Origin: an uncultured Paenibacillaceae bacterium
GTDB taxonomy: Bacteria; Bacillota; Bacilli; Paenibacillales; CALAME01
Direction of reading: 5' to 3'
Assembly (NCBI GenBank): GCA_937983035.1
Contig: CALKAN010000008.1
Coordinates: 1 to 10,513 of the forward strand
Length of the DNA stretch: 10,513 nt
Positions 1 to 7,938 of the stretch are shown here, in pieces (position 1 is the stretch's first letter; each line of letters starts with the position of its first letter). The position numbers and the translations under genes are program-made. A model generated the notes under the pieces. That model was given only the letters and a program-made list of their open reading frames with translations, searched no databases and had not been told where the DNA came from.

Positions 1-1461
1 CGCTTGCAAGAAGCGGAAGTCCTTCTTTATTTTGTTTCCAGCTCATTATCGCATCACAAAATCATGCCGGCAGCATTGAAATCAGAATTGGAACTGTTGA
101 AAGAAAAAAATATTTTCAAGGCAGAAGCGGGGCAGGTGCACCTGCATCGTTTTTCGTGCCATGGCTTTCCGCCATTCCTGATGCTGGCGGGATTAGGAGA
201 GGCAGCGGAGATGGACGTCGTTACCATGAAAGATGCAGCGGCGACAGCGATGCGCTCCTTGTCCCGGCATCATTTTCGCAATGCCGCTGCTGTTTTGCCT
301 GCATCAGCAGACGGTAAAACGATGATTGAACAGATCGCGGCAATGGCGGAAGGTTTGATCCTCGGAAGCTATCACCCGCCTTCCTTTGCGAAAAACGCTC
401 CAGACAAGCATAAAGTGGAACAGATGATGATCGTGCATCATGTTGACAGCGAGGAAGAATTAGGCGAGCTGAATCGGATGTTGAACAGATCGCAAGTTAT
501 CGCAGATGCGACGAATGATGCCAGAGATTGGGTCAATCTGCCTGGAAACATGCTTACTCCGCAAAAGTTCGCAGAAACAGCGGAGAAAATCGCGTCTGAA
601 TATGGTTTGGAATGCGAAGTATGGGCGGGTCAAGATTTGATCAAACATCAAATGCACGGATTGCATCACGTAGGCAAGGGAAGCGAGAATAAGCCGGCAT
701 GCATCATCTTGCGCTATGACGGAAATCCGGAAAGCTCCGAAGTGCTCGGTCTTGCAGGTAAAGGCATCACCTTTGACACCGGCGGCATTTCGATCAAACA
801 GAGGGAAGGCATGGAGAAGATGATCGATGACATGGGAGGCGCCGCTGCCGTGCTGGCTGCGATGAAAATTGCCGCGCAATTAAAACCGAAGATCAATATC
901 GTCGCTGTCCTTCCTTGTGCAGAAAATATGCCGTCCGGATCTGCGTATAAGCCGGGAGATGTTGTGCCGACATTAAGCGGCAAGACGATTGAAATTATTA
1001 ATACGGATGCAGAGGGCAGAATTGTTCTCGCGGACGGGGTGGCGCTGGCGCAGCAGAAAGGGGCAACGAAACTGATCGATGTTGCCACGCTTACCGGAGC
1101 CGTCGGCGTTGCGTTAGGCAATGTTGCAACAGGAGCCATCACGAATGATGAAGCATTCTTGCAAGAACTGCTGCAAGCTGCGGAAAAATCCGGCGAGAAG
1201 ATATGGCAGCTGCCTTCGTTTGAAGAATATAAAGAATTGCTTCGCAGTGATGCGGCCGATGTGCGCAACAGCTGCGGCAGAGGCGCTGGAGCTGTAACAG
1301 CCGGCCTATTCATAGGAGCTTTCGTTGAGGATATTCCTTGGATTCATTTGGATATCGGCAGCACCGTTTATCGTTCCGCTGCCCGCGGCGTAGATCCGAA
1401 AGGGGCGTCAGGGAGAATGGTCAGGACATTGGCCGAATATATTTGCAGTTGTTCAGAATGA
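1..1461 (+). CDS. pepA: Leucyl aminopeptidase, M17 family (N-terminus probably cut by window edge)
   Basis: Two-metal cytosolic aminopeptidase that removes N-terminal residues from peptides. The C-terminal catalytic domain carries the family signature NTDAEGR. Counting from the TTG at position 4, the metal ligands and catalytic residues are K253, D258, D276, D335 and E337, with K265 and R339 in the active site. Every one lies exactly 17 residues before its E. coli PepA counterpart (K270, D275, D293, D352, E354, K282, R356; numbering recalled), so the whole core is intact. The N-terminal alpha/beta domain is divergent, as is usual for M17. The reading frame is open to base 1, and the 17-residue deficit suggests that the true start lies left of the window; the TTG at 4 is only the first possible start inside it. 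No terminator was found after the stop. The family call is firm; which of several M17 paralogues this is cannot be told. Confidence 0.93.
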   Translation, partial: RLQEAEVLLYFVSSSLSHHKIMPAALKSELELLKEKNIFKAEAGQVHLHRFSCHGFPPFLMLAGLGEAAEMDVVTMKDAAATAMRSLSRHHFRNAAAVLPASADGKTMIEQIAAMAEGLILGSYHPPSFAKNAPDKHKVEQMMIVHHVDSEEELGELNRMLNRSQVIADATNDARDWVNLPGNMLTPQKFAETAEKIASEYGLECEVWAGQDLIKHQMHGLHHVGKGSENKPACIILRYDGNPESSEVLGLAGKGITFDTGGISIKQREGMEKMIDDMGGAAAVLAAMKIAAQLKPKINIVAVLPCAENMPSGSAYKPGDVVPTLSGKTIEIINTDAEGRIVLADGVALAQQKGATKLIDVATLTGAVGVALGNVATGAITNDEAFLQELLQAAEKSGEKIWQLPSFEEYKELLRSDAADVRNSCGRGAGAVTAGLFIGAFVEDIPWIHLDIGSTVYRSAARGVDPKGASGRMVRTLAEYICSCSE

Positions 1462-1491
1462 CAGCAGGACAGGGCTTGCCGCAATCGGGGG

Positions 1492-1520
1492 TTGACTTGC
1501 GCGAATCATTCGTGAATGAT
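1492..1520 (+). promoter_or_regulatory. Candidate promoter with perfect inverted repeat over its -10 region
   Basis: In the 143-bp spacer before the esterase gene, TTGACT (1492-1497) is followed after 17 bp by AATGAT (1515-1520), which matches the -10 consensus at four of six bases. A perfect inverted repeat, ATCATTC-GT-GAATGAT (1505-1520), spans the spacer and the -10. A dimeric repressor bound there would block polymerase. The promoter is weak by consensus; the palindrome is seen directly, but its use as an operator is inferred. Confidence 0.4.
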
Positions 1521-1604
1521 ATTTATTGGAGAAAGAAGCCGTGATCTCGATATAAAAGAAATATCCACGTCTTATTTCATGTTCATGAAGATGGAGAGGG
1601 ATAG

Positions 1605-2720
1605 ATGAAGATGGAGAATGATTCAAAAAAACTGTTGGAAAAATACGATCAGCAAATGCGGCCGAATGAAATGTCTGATGCGAATGTCAAATGGCATTCA
1701 CCGTTAGATCCACCTTTTCACATTGCAGGCTTCGCATGGTTTTCTGAGGAAAGAAAGTATCGCAGACTGCCGACGCTGCCTCCTGGAACCGTGCCGGAAG
1801 CAGTAGACTATTTGGCCAATCATACGGCTGGCGGGCAAATCCGATTTCAATCAGACACTGCCTCCTTGTCCGTTCGCGTGAAGTTGAAAGCGAAGGCGGA
1901 TATGGTACATATGCCTGCAACGGGTCAGTGCGGCATCGATTGTTATGCAGGGCCAAGCGACAGCATCACAGGACTGCAGTTTGTCAATGTTACGAAATAC
2001 AATCTTGAGCTGACAGAATATGAAAGCATGTTGTTCCAAGGCTGGCAGCGGAAAATGCGCAATTTTGTGCTGAACTTGCCGCTGTATCAAGGCGTAGAAG
2101 AAATTTGGATCGGATTGGATGAAAAGGCCGTCGTGATTGCGCCGCCCAGTTATGCGTCGAATAAAAAAGTGGTCATCTATGGAACATCGGTGACGCAAGG
2201 AGGATGCGCCACTCGTCCCGGCATGGTGTATTCCAACATTTTGAGCCGCAGGATCCCGCTGGAATTTATTAATTTAGGTTTTTCCGGAAGCGGCAAAGGA
2301 GAGCCGGAAGTCGCTGAAGTGATTTCTGAAATTAACGATCCGGCATGTTTCATCGTGGATTATGAAGGGAACTGCGTAAGCACGGAACTATTTCGAAAGA
2401 CGCTGCCGGAATTTGTTCGGATTTATCGAGAGAAGCATCCGCTCACTCCGATTATCATCCCGTCGCGCATTCGATATGCCCGAGAGGAATTGACGCCGCA
2501 CTTGTATGAAATGAGGATGGAGCGCAAACAGTTTGAACAAGAACTGGTGAATGAGCTGCGGGCGAAGGGGGATTTAAACATTTACTTTTTTGACGGATCG
2601 AAATCGCTGGGCGGAGAAGATTTCCATGAATGCACAGTTGACGGCACGCACCCAACGGATCTTGGATTTCTGCGGATGGCAGACGCATATGAGCCTGTGT
2701 TAAAAACATTGCTGTTGTAA
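1605..2720 (+). CDS. SGNH/GDSL-type esterase (acylhydrolase) with N-terminal beta domain
   Basis: A 371-residue serine esterase, probably removing acyl groups from a carbohydrate or other small ester. The N-terminal part (about residues 30-180) includes GIDCYAG, resembling the GxDLY motif of the beta domain that precedes many SGNH hydrolases (Pfam GxDLY). The hydrolase core follows. Block I is GTSVTQGG, with nucleophile S195. Block II is NLGFSGSGKGEPE, with oxyanion Gly near 228-230. Block III is DYEGN, with N256. Block V is DGTHP, with D346 and H349. All catalytic elements are present. There is no signal peptide, so the enzyme should be cytoplasmic and act on imported substrate. The ATG at 1605 is supported by GGAGAGGG at 1593-1600; the ATG at 1611 is a possible alternative. 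It lies alone between pepA and a terminator. Family is confident, substrate unknown. Confidence 0.88.
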   Translation: MKMENDSKKLLEKYDQQMRPNEMSDANVKWHSPLDPPFHIAGFAWFSEERKYRRLPTLPPGTVPEAVDYLANHTAGGQIRFQSDTASLSVRVKLKAKADMVHMPATGQCGIDCYAGPSDSITGLQFVNVTKYNLELTEYESMLFQGWQRKMRNFVLNLPLYQGVEEIWIGLDEKAVVIAPPSYASNKKVVIYGTSVTQGGCATRPGMVYSNILSRRIPLEFINLGFSGSGKGEPEVAEVISEINDPACFIVDYEGNCVSTELFRKTLPEFVRIYREKHPLTPIIIPSRIRYAREELTPHLYEMRMERKQFEQELVNELRAKGDLNIYFFDGSKSLGGEDFHECTVDGTHPTDLGFLRMADAYEPVLKTLLL

Positions 2721-2752
2721 TGGCGAACCATTCATCTGGCAATCTGTGACGG

Positions 2753-2830
2753 AGCCGTTTCAACGTCCTCTTGCGAATGCAGTTTTATGCACTTTCAAGC
2801 GAGATTGAGGATGTTGAAATCGGCTTTTTT
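2753..2830 (+). terminator. Intrinsic terminator after the esterase gene, long stem
   Basis: AGCCG-TTTCAACGTCCTC (2753-2770) pairs with GAGGATGTTGAAATCGGCT (2807-2825), with one bulge and one G-T pair, followed by a six-T run (2825-2830). The large loop (2771-2806) can form a small inner hairpin between TGCA at 2777-2780 and TGCA at 2787-2790. It separates the esterase transcript from the propeller gene. Confidence 0.8.
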
Positions 2831-3028
2831 GTTTGCTGTCTTGATTCTCACGCAGCATCTTCGCGATCGGCGGCAAGTCAAGAAACATAAAAAGTTACGA
2901 TTTTTCAACGAATTGATATAAATGTAATAAAGTATATAAAAAGTTATTTTTCTGCATGTTCTTTCATGAATCGACAGATTATAATGTTTTGGTAAGCAGG
3001 CCTTGTAAATAGCATTGAGGTGAAAGGT
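2831..3028 (+). promoter_or_regulatory. Upstream region of the propeller gene: AT-rich tract and candidate -10
   Basis: Together with the terminator before it, this makes a gene-free stretch of 308 bases. No ORF with a ribosome binding site was seen. Positions 2885-2960 are strikingly AT-rich. A consensus -10, TATAAT, sits at 2980-2985, about 40 bp before the start codon, but the base hexamer 17 bp upstream (TGTTCT, 2957-2962) is a poor -35, suggesting an activator-dependent promoter or help from the AT-rich tract. The palindrome TTCATGAA (2963-2970) lies in the -35/-10 spacer. GAGGTG at 3017-3022 is the ribosome binding site for GTG 3029. Confidence 0.4.
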
Positions 3029-5026
3029 GTGGGAGATGGTTTAAGCATTGCTGTCGGACCGCCTGAAGCACTGGGAGAGCCTGTTCGAAGCCGTTTGGGA
3101 CAATCTGCGGCAATCGGCATCTTGCCCAATGGCAAGAAGGAGCTTTATTTTTGCTCCAATGGAAGTCCTGCTTCCTTTTATGTCATTGACCTGATCAGCG
3201 GCGACGTCACTTTCTCTTTTGACATTCCAGGCAATGATGCCGTATGGGGATTGGATATTGCAAGCAATGGAGATGTTTATTTTTCAGGTTCGGGCACCGG
3301 TCACTTGTATTGTTATACGCCGGAAACGAAACAAGTTCGCGCTGTTGCCCAATCTGAAGAGTATCCATTTGTTTGGGATATTCAGGCCGCTTCTGACGGC
3401 ACGATTGTAAGCGCAACGTATCCAAGAAGCAAGCTGTTCGGATACAATCCCGTCACTTCCGAGTTTGCCGATCTGGGAAGAATGTCGGAAGAACGACAGT
3501 ATGCGCGCAGCATTGCAGTGACAGAGGACTGCATTTATGCCGGAGTTGGAACAGAGATCGCTCTCATTCGATATGATCGCAAAACCGGCATGAAAGAAGA
3601 GCTGCCCATCGAAGGATTCAGCGGACAAAAAGGGCTGATCGAGCGGATATGGGCGCTGAATGGCAAATTGTTTATGTCCTTGAATGCGGAAATCATCGTT
3701 TACGATGTGGAAAATCGCATGGTCACAGATCGCTTGCCCGGCGCGGGAGCGATTGCTGCGGCAGATGAGAAGGGGCTTGCATGTTATTTTGTCAGCGGAT
3801 CGGATCTTTGTCTGTACTGCACAGAGACCAAACAGACAAAGAAAATTGCGAGTCTGCCGAATATGAGCAGAACGACCAAAATAAGACGCATGCAAAAGAT
3901 TTCATTGACAAGCGAAGAGTGGAAAGCGATTCAAAGCGCTGAAGCTCATTCCGGGACTGGCAGCATGACGACTGCAGATGAACAGGTGCTTGCAGTCATG
4001 AGTTGTTATGCTGATGTTTGGTTTATTCATTTGCGCACGAATGAAGCCGTTCACAAAATTTTTCAAGTTCCGGAAAAGCCGCTCTTGATTCAAGCCATCG
4101 AATCCGATGCGCGCGGCATGCTTTATATCGGCGGATACCACCGCGGTCTTTGCATTTACGATCCGAAAGAACAAAAGGAAGTTGCGCAAATCCCTGGATT
4201 CCCGCAAATTGAAGGCATCGGCCTGCTGAATGAGAAAGTATACTTCGGCACGTATACGAAGGCAAACATTTACATGTATGATGGCAAAAAGCCGCTTCAA
4301 ACGATGTTCGATGACGAAAATGAAGCAGCAAATCCTCGTTTTGTGTTTCCGATCGGCCATCATCAAGACCGGCCGTTCACATTCGCGTCAGGCGATCATC
4401 AGTTGTTCATCGGTACGATTCCGGATTATGGTTTTCATACCGGTGCTTTAACGGTGTATGACGAACGGACGGATGAGTGGACCGTTTATCCGGATGTTGC
4501 ACCGAATTTAAGCATTGTTGGCCTGGCGTGTCACGAAGGATTGCTGTACGGCGGGACGTCTATCTGGGGAGGTCTTGGACAAGAACCAGTCGAGACAACT
4601 GCCCATATGTTCATATTTGATTTAGAGAAAAAAGAAGTCATCAAGCGGTTTGTTCCCGAAATTACTGATCTCGATGTGCCGCCAAAGATGATCGGCGAAT
4701 TGTCCGTTGGCCCTGACGGGAATATATGGGGCGCGATTTATGGCACGATATTTGTCATGGAGCCTTTCACCGGCAGAGTGCTGCGCAGCCGCAGGATTTG
4801 CGAAAGCTTGTATGTCGGCAAGTTCCGTCCAGTGTATCTCCGTTGGGGTGAAGACGGTTTGCTGTATTCTGCATTAGGCAGAAAACTTGTCGTCATGGAT
4901 CCAGATACGCTGGAATATGAAATCATTGATGAAGGGCCGCTGTCCATTATGACGCTCGGCAAGGATGGAAACATTTATTATTCCCAAGGCTCTCAGCTTT
5001 ACCGCAGAAAAGTTGCTCGTATATGA
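3029..5026 (+). CDS. Double beta-propeller (WD40/YVTN-like) protein, 14 predicted blades, function unknown
   Basis: About 665 residues with no recognised enzyme signature. Fourteen sheet-like repeats of the form G-x-[LIV]-[YF]-x-[GS]...[IV]-x-x-[YF]-[DT]-x-x-[ST] can be counted. Examples are GDVYFSGSGTGHLYCYTPET, GMLYIGGYHRGLCIYDP, EKVYFGTYTKANIYMYD, GNIWGAIYGTIFVMEP and GLLYSALGRKLVVMDPD. A non-repeat stretch near residues 290-320 divides them into about six or seven blades before and seven or eight after, as expected for two seven-bladed propellers. There is no signal peptide, and a TAA at 2993-2995 rules out an upstream extension, so the protein is predicted to be cytoplasmic. GTG 3029 is preferred over GTG 3020 because GAGGTG (3017-3022) would overlap the latter. 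It is probably co-transcribed with the solute-binding protein gene 115 bp downstream. Beta-propeller folds are used both by polysaccharide lyases and by binding proteins, so an enzymatic role is possible but unproven. Confidence 0.8.
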   Translation: MGDGLSIAVGPPEALGEPVRSRLGQSAAIGILPNGKKELYFCSNGSPASFYVIDLISGDVTFSFDIPGNDAVWGLDIASNGDVYFSGSGTGHLYCYTPETKQVRAVAQSEEYPFVWDIQAASDGTIVSATYPRSKLFGYNPVTSEFADLGRMSEERQYARSIAVTEDCIYAGVGTEIALIRYDRKTGMKEELPIEGFSGQKGLIERIWALNGKLFMSLNAEIIVYDVENRMVTDRLPGAGAIAAADEKGLACYFVSGSDLCLYCTETKQTKKIASLPNMSRTTKIRRMQKISLTSEEWKAIQSAEAHSGTGSMTTADEQVLAVMSCYADVWFIHLRTNEAVHKIFQVPEKPLLIQAIESDARGMLYIGGYHRGLCIYDPKEQKEVAQIPGFPQIEGIGLLNEKVYFGTYTKANIYMYDGKKPLQTMFDDENEAANPRFVFPIGHHQDRPFTFASGDHQLFIGTIPDYGFHTGALTVYDERTDEWTVYPDVAPNLSIVGLACHEGLLYGGTSIWGGLGQEPVETTAHMFIFDLEKKEVIKRFVPEITDLDVPPKMIGELSVGPDGNIWGAIYGTIFVMEPFTGRVLRSRRICESLYVGKFRPVYLRWGEDGLLYSALGRKLVVMDPDTLEYEIIDEGPLSIMTLGKDGNIYYSQGSQLYRRKVARI

Positions 5027-5083
5027 AAAGGGCGAAACGACAGCAGAATGGTTTGTATTAAATTTGACGCTGCATAAAAAATG

Positions 5084-5107
5084 ACAAACATGCACAAACG
5101 CACAAAC
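5084..5107 (+). repeat. Iterated ACAAAC motif in the leader of the solute-binding protein gene
   Basis: ACAAAC occurs at 5084, 5094 and 5102; the last two lie in a perfect tandem copy of GCACAAAC (5092-5107). It sits just before the ribosome binding site (AGGGGTG, 5128-5134) and is poor in G. It may keep the leader unstructured or bind a regulator; neither is shown. No convincing promoter hexamers were found in this 115-bp spacer; TTGACG at 5064 lacks a good -10 partner. Confidence 0.4.
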
Positions 5108-5141
5108 AATCAAAAATAAAGAGTGACAGGGGTGTTTATAT

Positions 5142-6476
5142 ATGAAAAAAGGGTTGAAATTATTTTGTGTGCTTTTAGCCGCCATGCTCCTGCTCGCAGC
5201 TTGCGGAGGCAATGACAGCCAAGATGCAAGCCCAAGCCCAAGCACAAACGATGGAGCGCAAACGAATGAAGGAAACGCAGAGCAGCAACAGCCGGCAGAA
5301 GAAACTAACGAACCGGTTACGCTCAATTTCTTCTACAACGGTTTTTCCGAGTCTTTGACGGAAGAAGTTAAAAACATGATCGAAGCTGAATTCCCGCATG
5401 TGACGATCAATATGATTTTGCACGGACAAGGCCAAACGATCAATGACGTGATCGTATCGGGCACTCCGGTAGACTTGGCTGCATTTACGATGGGTCAGTT
5501 GTTTAACGTCATGGATTTGCAACTGGCTTCTGACTTGACGCCGCTGATTGAAAAACACAACTTTGATGTGAACACTTTGGCAGACGGCGTATTGGAAACG
5601 GTGAAAGGGTACTCCGAAAATGGAGAAATCCTCGTTATGCCTTATGAGTTGAACAACGGCGTGCTGTTGTACAACAAAAACATTTTTGACCGTTTCGGCG
5701 TTGAATACCCAGTTGATAACATGACATGGGAAGATGTGCATCACATTGTAGAGCAAGTTTCCAGAGAAGATGACGGCGTTGTTTATCAAGGATTCCAGCT
5801 CTTTGGTTCCAACCCTGTTTACAGAAACCAACTTGGCTTGCAGTTCGTAGATCCGGAAACGAACAAAGCTGTAGTAAATACGGACCAATGGCAAAAATGG
5901 CTTCAAGTAATGACCAGCTTCTACTCCGTTCCAAACAACGAGATGACTGGCACAAACTTTGAAACGTTGTTCTTCCAAGAGATGACGCTGGCAATGAGAA
6001 CGGGTCCAAACCCGCTGGACAAACTGCCTGCTGCAATGGAAAGCGGATTGGAATGGGATGCGGTGTCCATGCCGGTATTTGATGAGAGCACTGGTTCTCA
6101 AATGAATGCTCCGTTCTATATTATTCCTCCGACCAGCCGTGACAAAGACACAGCGTTCAAAGTGATTGCATACTTGATGTCTGAAGAAGTGCAAAGCTGG
6201 AATGCTAGACAAGGAAGAGTGCCGATCATCAAGAGCGAAACGGTTATTGGCCAGTTCGGTGCAGACTTGCCGTTCCTCGAAGGAACGAACTATGCCAAAG
6301 CTATTTTCATGGAAAAAATCGCAGATCCGATCCGCGTAACGAAATATGACGGCATTGTTCGCTCTGAGATGGCAAGAGCAATTCCGAAAGTAGCGATGGA
6401 AGGTTTGGATATTAACACTGTGCTGCGTGAAATTGAAGAAAATGCAAACAAACTGATTGAAGAAGCAATGAAATAA
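5142..6476 (+). CDS. Extracellular solute-binding lipoprotein, ABC sugar-type (family 1)
   Basis: A 444-residue receptor for an ABC importer, anchored outside the membrane. Residues 1-21 form a lipoprotein signal peptide: KKGLK positive end, hydrophobic core, lipobox LAAC with lipidated C21. A low-complexity linker rich in S, P, N, Q and E follows (about 22-57). The mature domain begins VTLNFFYNG and shows typical family 1 features, including PYELNNGVLLYNKNIFDRFG and the C-terminal region FKVIAYLMSEEVQSWNARQG. The ligand is probably an oligosaccharide or sugar derivative by family (SBP_bac_1/CUT1-like), but it cannot be deduced. The ATG is preceded by AGGGGTG with a seven-base gap. Unusually, no permease gene follows: a strong terminator closes the unit 25 bp after the stop, and the next gene is an MFS transporter. 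It may share permeases and an ATPase encoded elsewhere, or act as a sensor receptor. Confidence 0.92.
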   Translation: MKKGLKLFCVLLAAMLLLAACGGNDSQDASPSPSTNDGAQTNEGNAEQQQPAEETNEPVTLNFFYNGFSESLTEEVKNMIEAEFPHVTINMILHGQGQTINDVIVSGTPVDLAAFTMGQLFNVMDLQLASDLTPLIEKHNFDVNTLADGVLETVKGYSENGEILVMPYELNNGVLLYNKNIFDRFGVEYPVDNMTWEDVHHIVEQVSREDDGVVYQGFQLFGSNPVYRNQLGLQFVDPETNKAVVNTDQWQKWLQVMTSFYSVPNNEMTGTNFETLFFQEMTLAMRTGPNPLDKLPAAMESGLEWDAVSMPVFDESTGSQMNAPFYIIPPTSRDKDTAFKVIAYLMSEEVQSWNARQGRVPIIKSETVIGQFGADLPFLEGTNYAKAIFMEKIADPIRVTKYDGIVRSEMARAIPKVAMEGLDINTVLREIEENANKLIEEAMK

Positions 6477-6500
6477 GAATAACGATGAAGTTCGACATTG

Positions 6501-6539
6501 GAATCTGCTGTGTTTCATACACAGCAGATTCTTTTTTTT
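6501..6539 (+). terminator. Strong intrinsic terminator after the solute-binding protein gene
   Basis: Perfect 13-bp stem, GAATCTGCTGTGT (6501-6513) with ACACAGCAGATTC (6519-6531), five-base loop TTCAT, then eight T (6532-6539). It ends the propeller/binding-protein transcription unit. Confidence 0.95.
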
Positions 6540-6582
6540 CAGGACGTTGATCGTTTATATGATATCCCTCAGCGCCGTTCCT

Positions 6583-6591
6583 TGATATAAT
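6583..6591 (+). promoter_or_regulatory. Extended -10 promoter for the MFS gene
   Basis: TGATATAAT gives a TGn extension and a perfect TATAAT (6586-6591), located between the upstream terminator and the MFS gene. No good -35 lies 16-18 bp upstream, which an extended -10 can tolerate. Expected transcription start is near 6598. Confidence 0.55.
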
Positions 6592-6599
6592 AGATGTGA

Positions 6600-6635
6600 A
6601 TTCATAGAACTGAATTTTTATTCATCGTTATTCAT
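6600..6635 (+). repeat. Three phased ATTCAT copies just after the predicted MFS transcription start
   Basis: ATTCAT begins at 6600, 6620 and 6630. The last two are part of the 8-bp direct repeat TTATTCAT (6618-6625, 6628-6635), and the first is within the palindrome TGAATTCA (6598-6605). The 20- and 10-bp spacings place all copies on one helix face, suitable for a repressor binding site. That role is inferred. Confidence 0.35.
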
Positions 6636-6640
6636 GATGG

Positions 6641-7858
6641 ATGGAATGGTTGTTGACTAAATGTGAAACACAGGTGATGTTCGGCTTGAAACGACTAAAA
6701 CTTTCTACTTTTTTTCTGTATGGAGGAATTGCGCTGCTGGGCCCTTATTTGCCATTGTTTTATAAGGCTCTTCATTTCAGCTCTACTCAAATTGGTCTGT
6801 TGATGTCGATCGGCCCGATGGTGTCATTGGCGGCGAATCCGTGGTGGGGGTACTGGGGCGATCGGTGGCAAAACTTGAAAAAACTTATGCTTGTTTTGCT
6901 GTTGGGAAATTTGCTTATCAGTCAGATTTTCTTTCAGATGGAAAGCTATGCTTTTGTTCTGATCGCGCTGATCTTTTTCTATCTTTTTCAAACCGCATTG
7001 AACCCGATGAACACAAGTTTAATCTTGCAGACTATTGAAGATCAGGGAGGCCAGTTTGGCAGTTTCCGTTTATGGGGTTCGTTGGGATTTGCTGTGGTCG
7101 CTGCCGCCGCGGGTCCTGTGGTAGAATCAATCGGGATCAAAAATATCGGCTATATTTACGGTTCGTTTATCATTGTAACGATCGTGCTTATTTTGATTTT
7201 GCCGAAGCCGAATGCGGAGAAAGCGCAGCGAAAAGGAACCGTTCATTATAAAGATGCAGCAGCGGTGTTTGCGGATCCTCGTTTTATCGGCTTTTTATTT
7301 TGCTGTTTTTTAATTTCCGTGCCTAACCAGATCAATAATATGTTTATTTCGTTGTACATCAGCGATCTGGGCGGTTCTGAGTCAGCAGTCGGGTGGTCAT
7401 GGTTTTTTGCAGCCATCTTGGAAGTGCCGATTTTTATATTATTAGACCGGTATATGAGAAAAAGAAGCGAGATGATCATTGCGCTGTTAATGTTGTCCAG
7501 TTTGGTCTATGCTGTGCGCTGGTTTGTCATGAGCGTCATCGATGCTCCTTATGCCATCGTTGTTCTGCAGCTGGTGCATGCTTTCAGTTTCGGCATTTTT
7601 ATGTACACAGGCACGCTCATGTGCGACATGCTCGTAAAAAGTGCATACCGTTCCTCAGCTCAGGCCATCTATGCCGTAGTCTGGATGGGAGTGTCCGGCA
7701 TATTGGCTGGAACTGTCGGCGGCTGGATGTACGATATGGTCGGTCCGCGGACATTGTTTTTCATTGGCGGATTGATGTCTTTGTTGGCGCTGGGCGGGTT
7801 TGCCGTGATGCGCAAAAAGACGGCAGCGGAAACGAATCGGCAGCATTTGCAAGCGTGA
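6641..7858 (+). CDS. MFS transporter, LacY-like/MFS_1_like group
   Basis: A 405-residue (or about 393-residue) integral membrane transporter with about twelve hydrophobic segments, starting LSTFFLYGGIALLGPYLPLF. The loop after TM2 holds NPWWGYWGDRW, the MFS motif A variant (G73-D74-R75). SFRLWGSLGFAV (about 141-152) is typical of the LacY/nucleoside-proton-symporter-like group (Pfam MFS_1_like), so a proton-coupled sugar or nucleoside substrate is a reasonable but unproven guess. The start is uncertain. ATG 6641 has only a weak upstream purine stretch, TTG 6650 has GGATGG five bases before it, and ATG 6677 best fits the usual N-terminus (MFGLKRLKLSTFF) but its AGGTG is directly adjacent. It has its own promoter and terminator, so it forms a single-gene unit. 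Confidence 0.88.
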   Translation: MEWLLTKCETQVMFGLKRLKLSTFFLYGGIALLGPYLPLFYKALHFSSTQIGLLMSIGPMVSLAANPWWGYWGDRWQNLKKLMLVLLLGNLLISQIFFQMESYAFVLIALIFFYLFQTALNPMNTSLILQTIEDQGGQFGSFRLWGSLGFAVVAAAAGPVVESIGIKNIGYIYGSFIIVTIVLILILPKPNAEKAQRKGTVHYKDAAAVFADPRFIGFLFCCFLISVPNQINNMFISLYISDLGGSESAVGWSWFFAAILEVPIFILLDRYMRKRSEMIIALLMLSSLVYAVRWFVMSVIDAPYAIVVLQLVHAFSFGIFMYTGTLMCDMLVKSAYRSSAQAIYAVVWMGVSGILAGTVGGWMYDMVGPRTLFFIGGLMSLLALGGFAVMRKKTAAETNRQHLQA

Positions 7859-7938
7859 GGAGCAGCAGTATAAAGCAGACAAAGGGATTGTTGAACGTGA
7901 GCGGATCAATGGCCGGCGCTTGCCAGGCTGAGACTTGA

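Noticed and set aside
1338..1544. Small 68-codon + strand frame overlapping the end of pepA
   Set aside because: Mostly inside pepA in another frame, with no ribosome binding site and no recognisable product.
5175..6518. A 447-codon open frame on the - strand opposite the solute-binding protein gene
   Set aside because: It is a shadow of the real gene's codon use: it has no ribosome binding site, its composition is unlike a folded protein (excess Arg, His, Phe, Cys), and the + strand gene has a lipobox and family motifs.
7393..7938. 181-codon + strand frame within and beyond the MFS gene
   Set aside because: Out-of-frame reading of the transporter with His/Arg/Cys-rich composition; the in-frame protein has clear MFS motifs.
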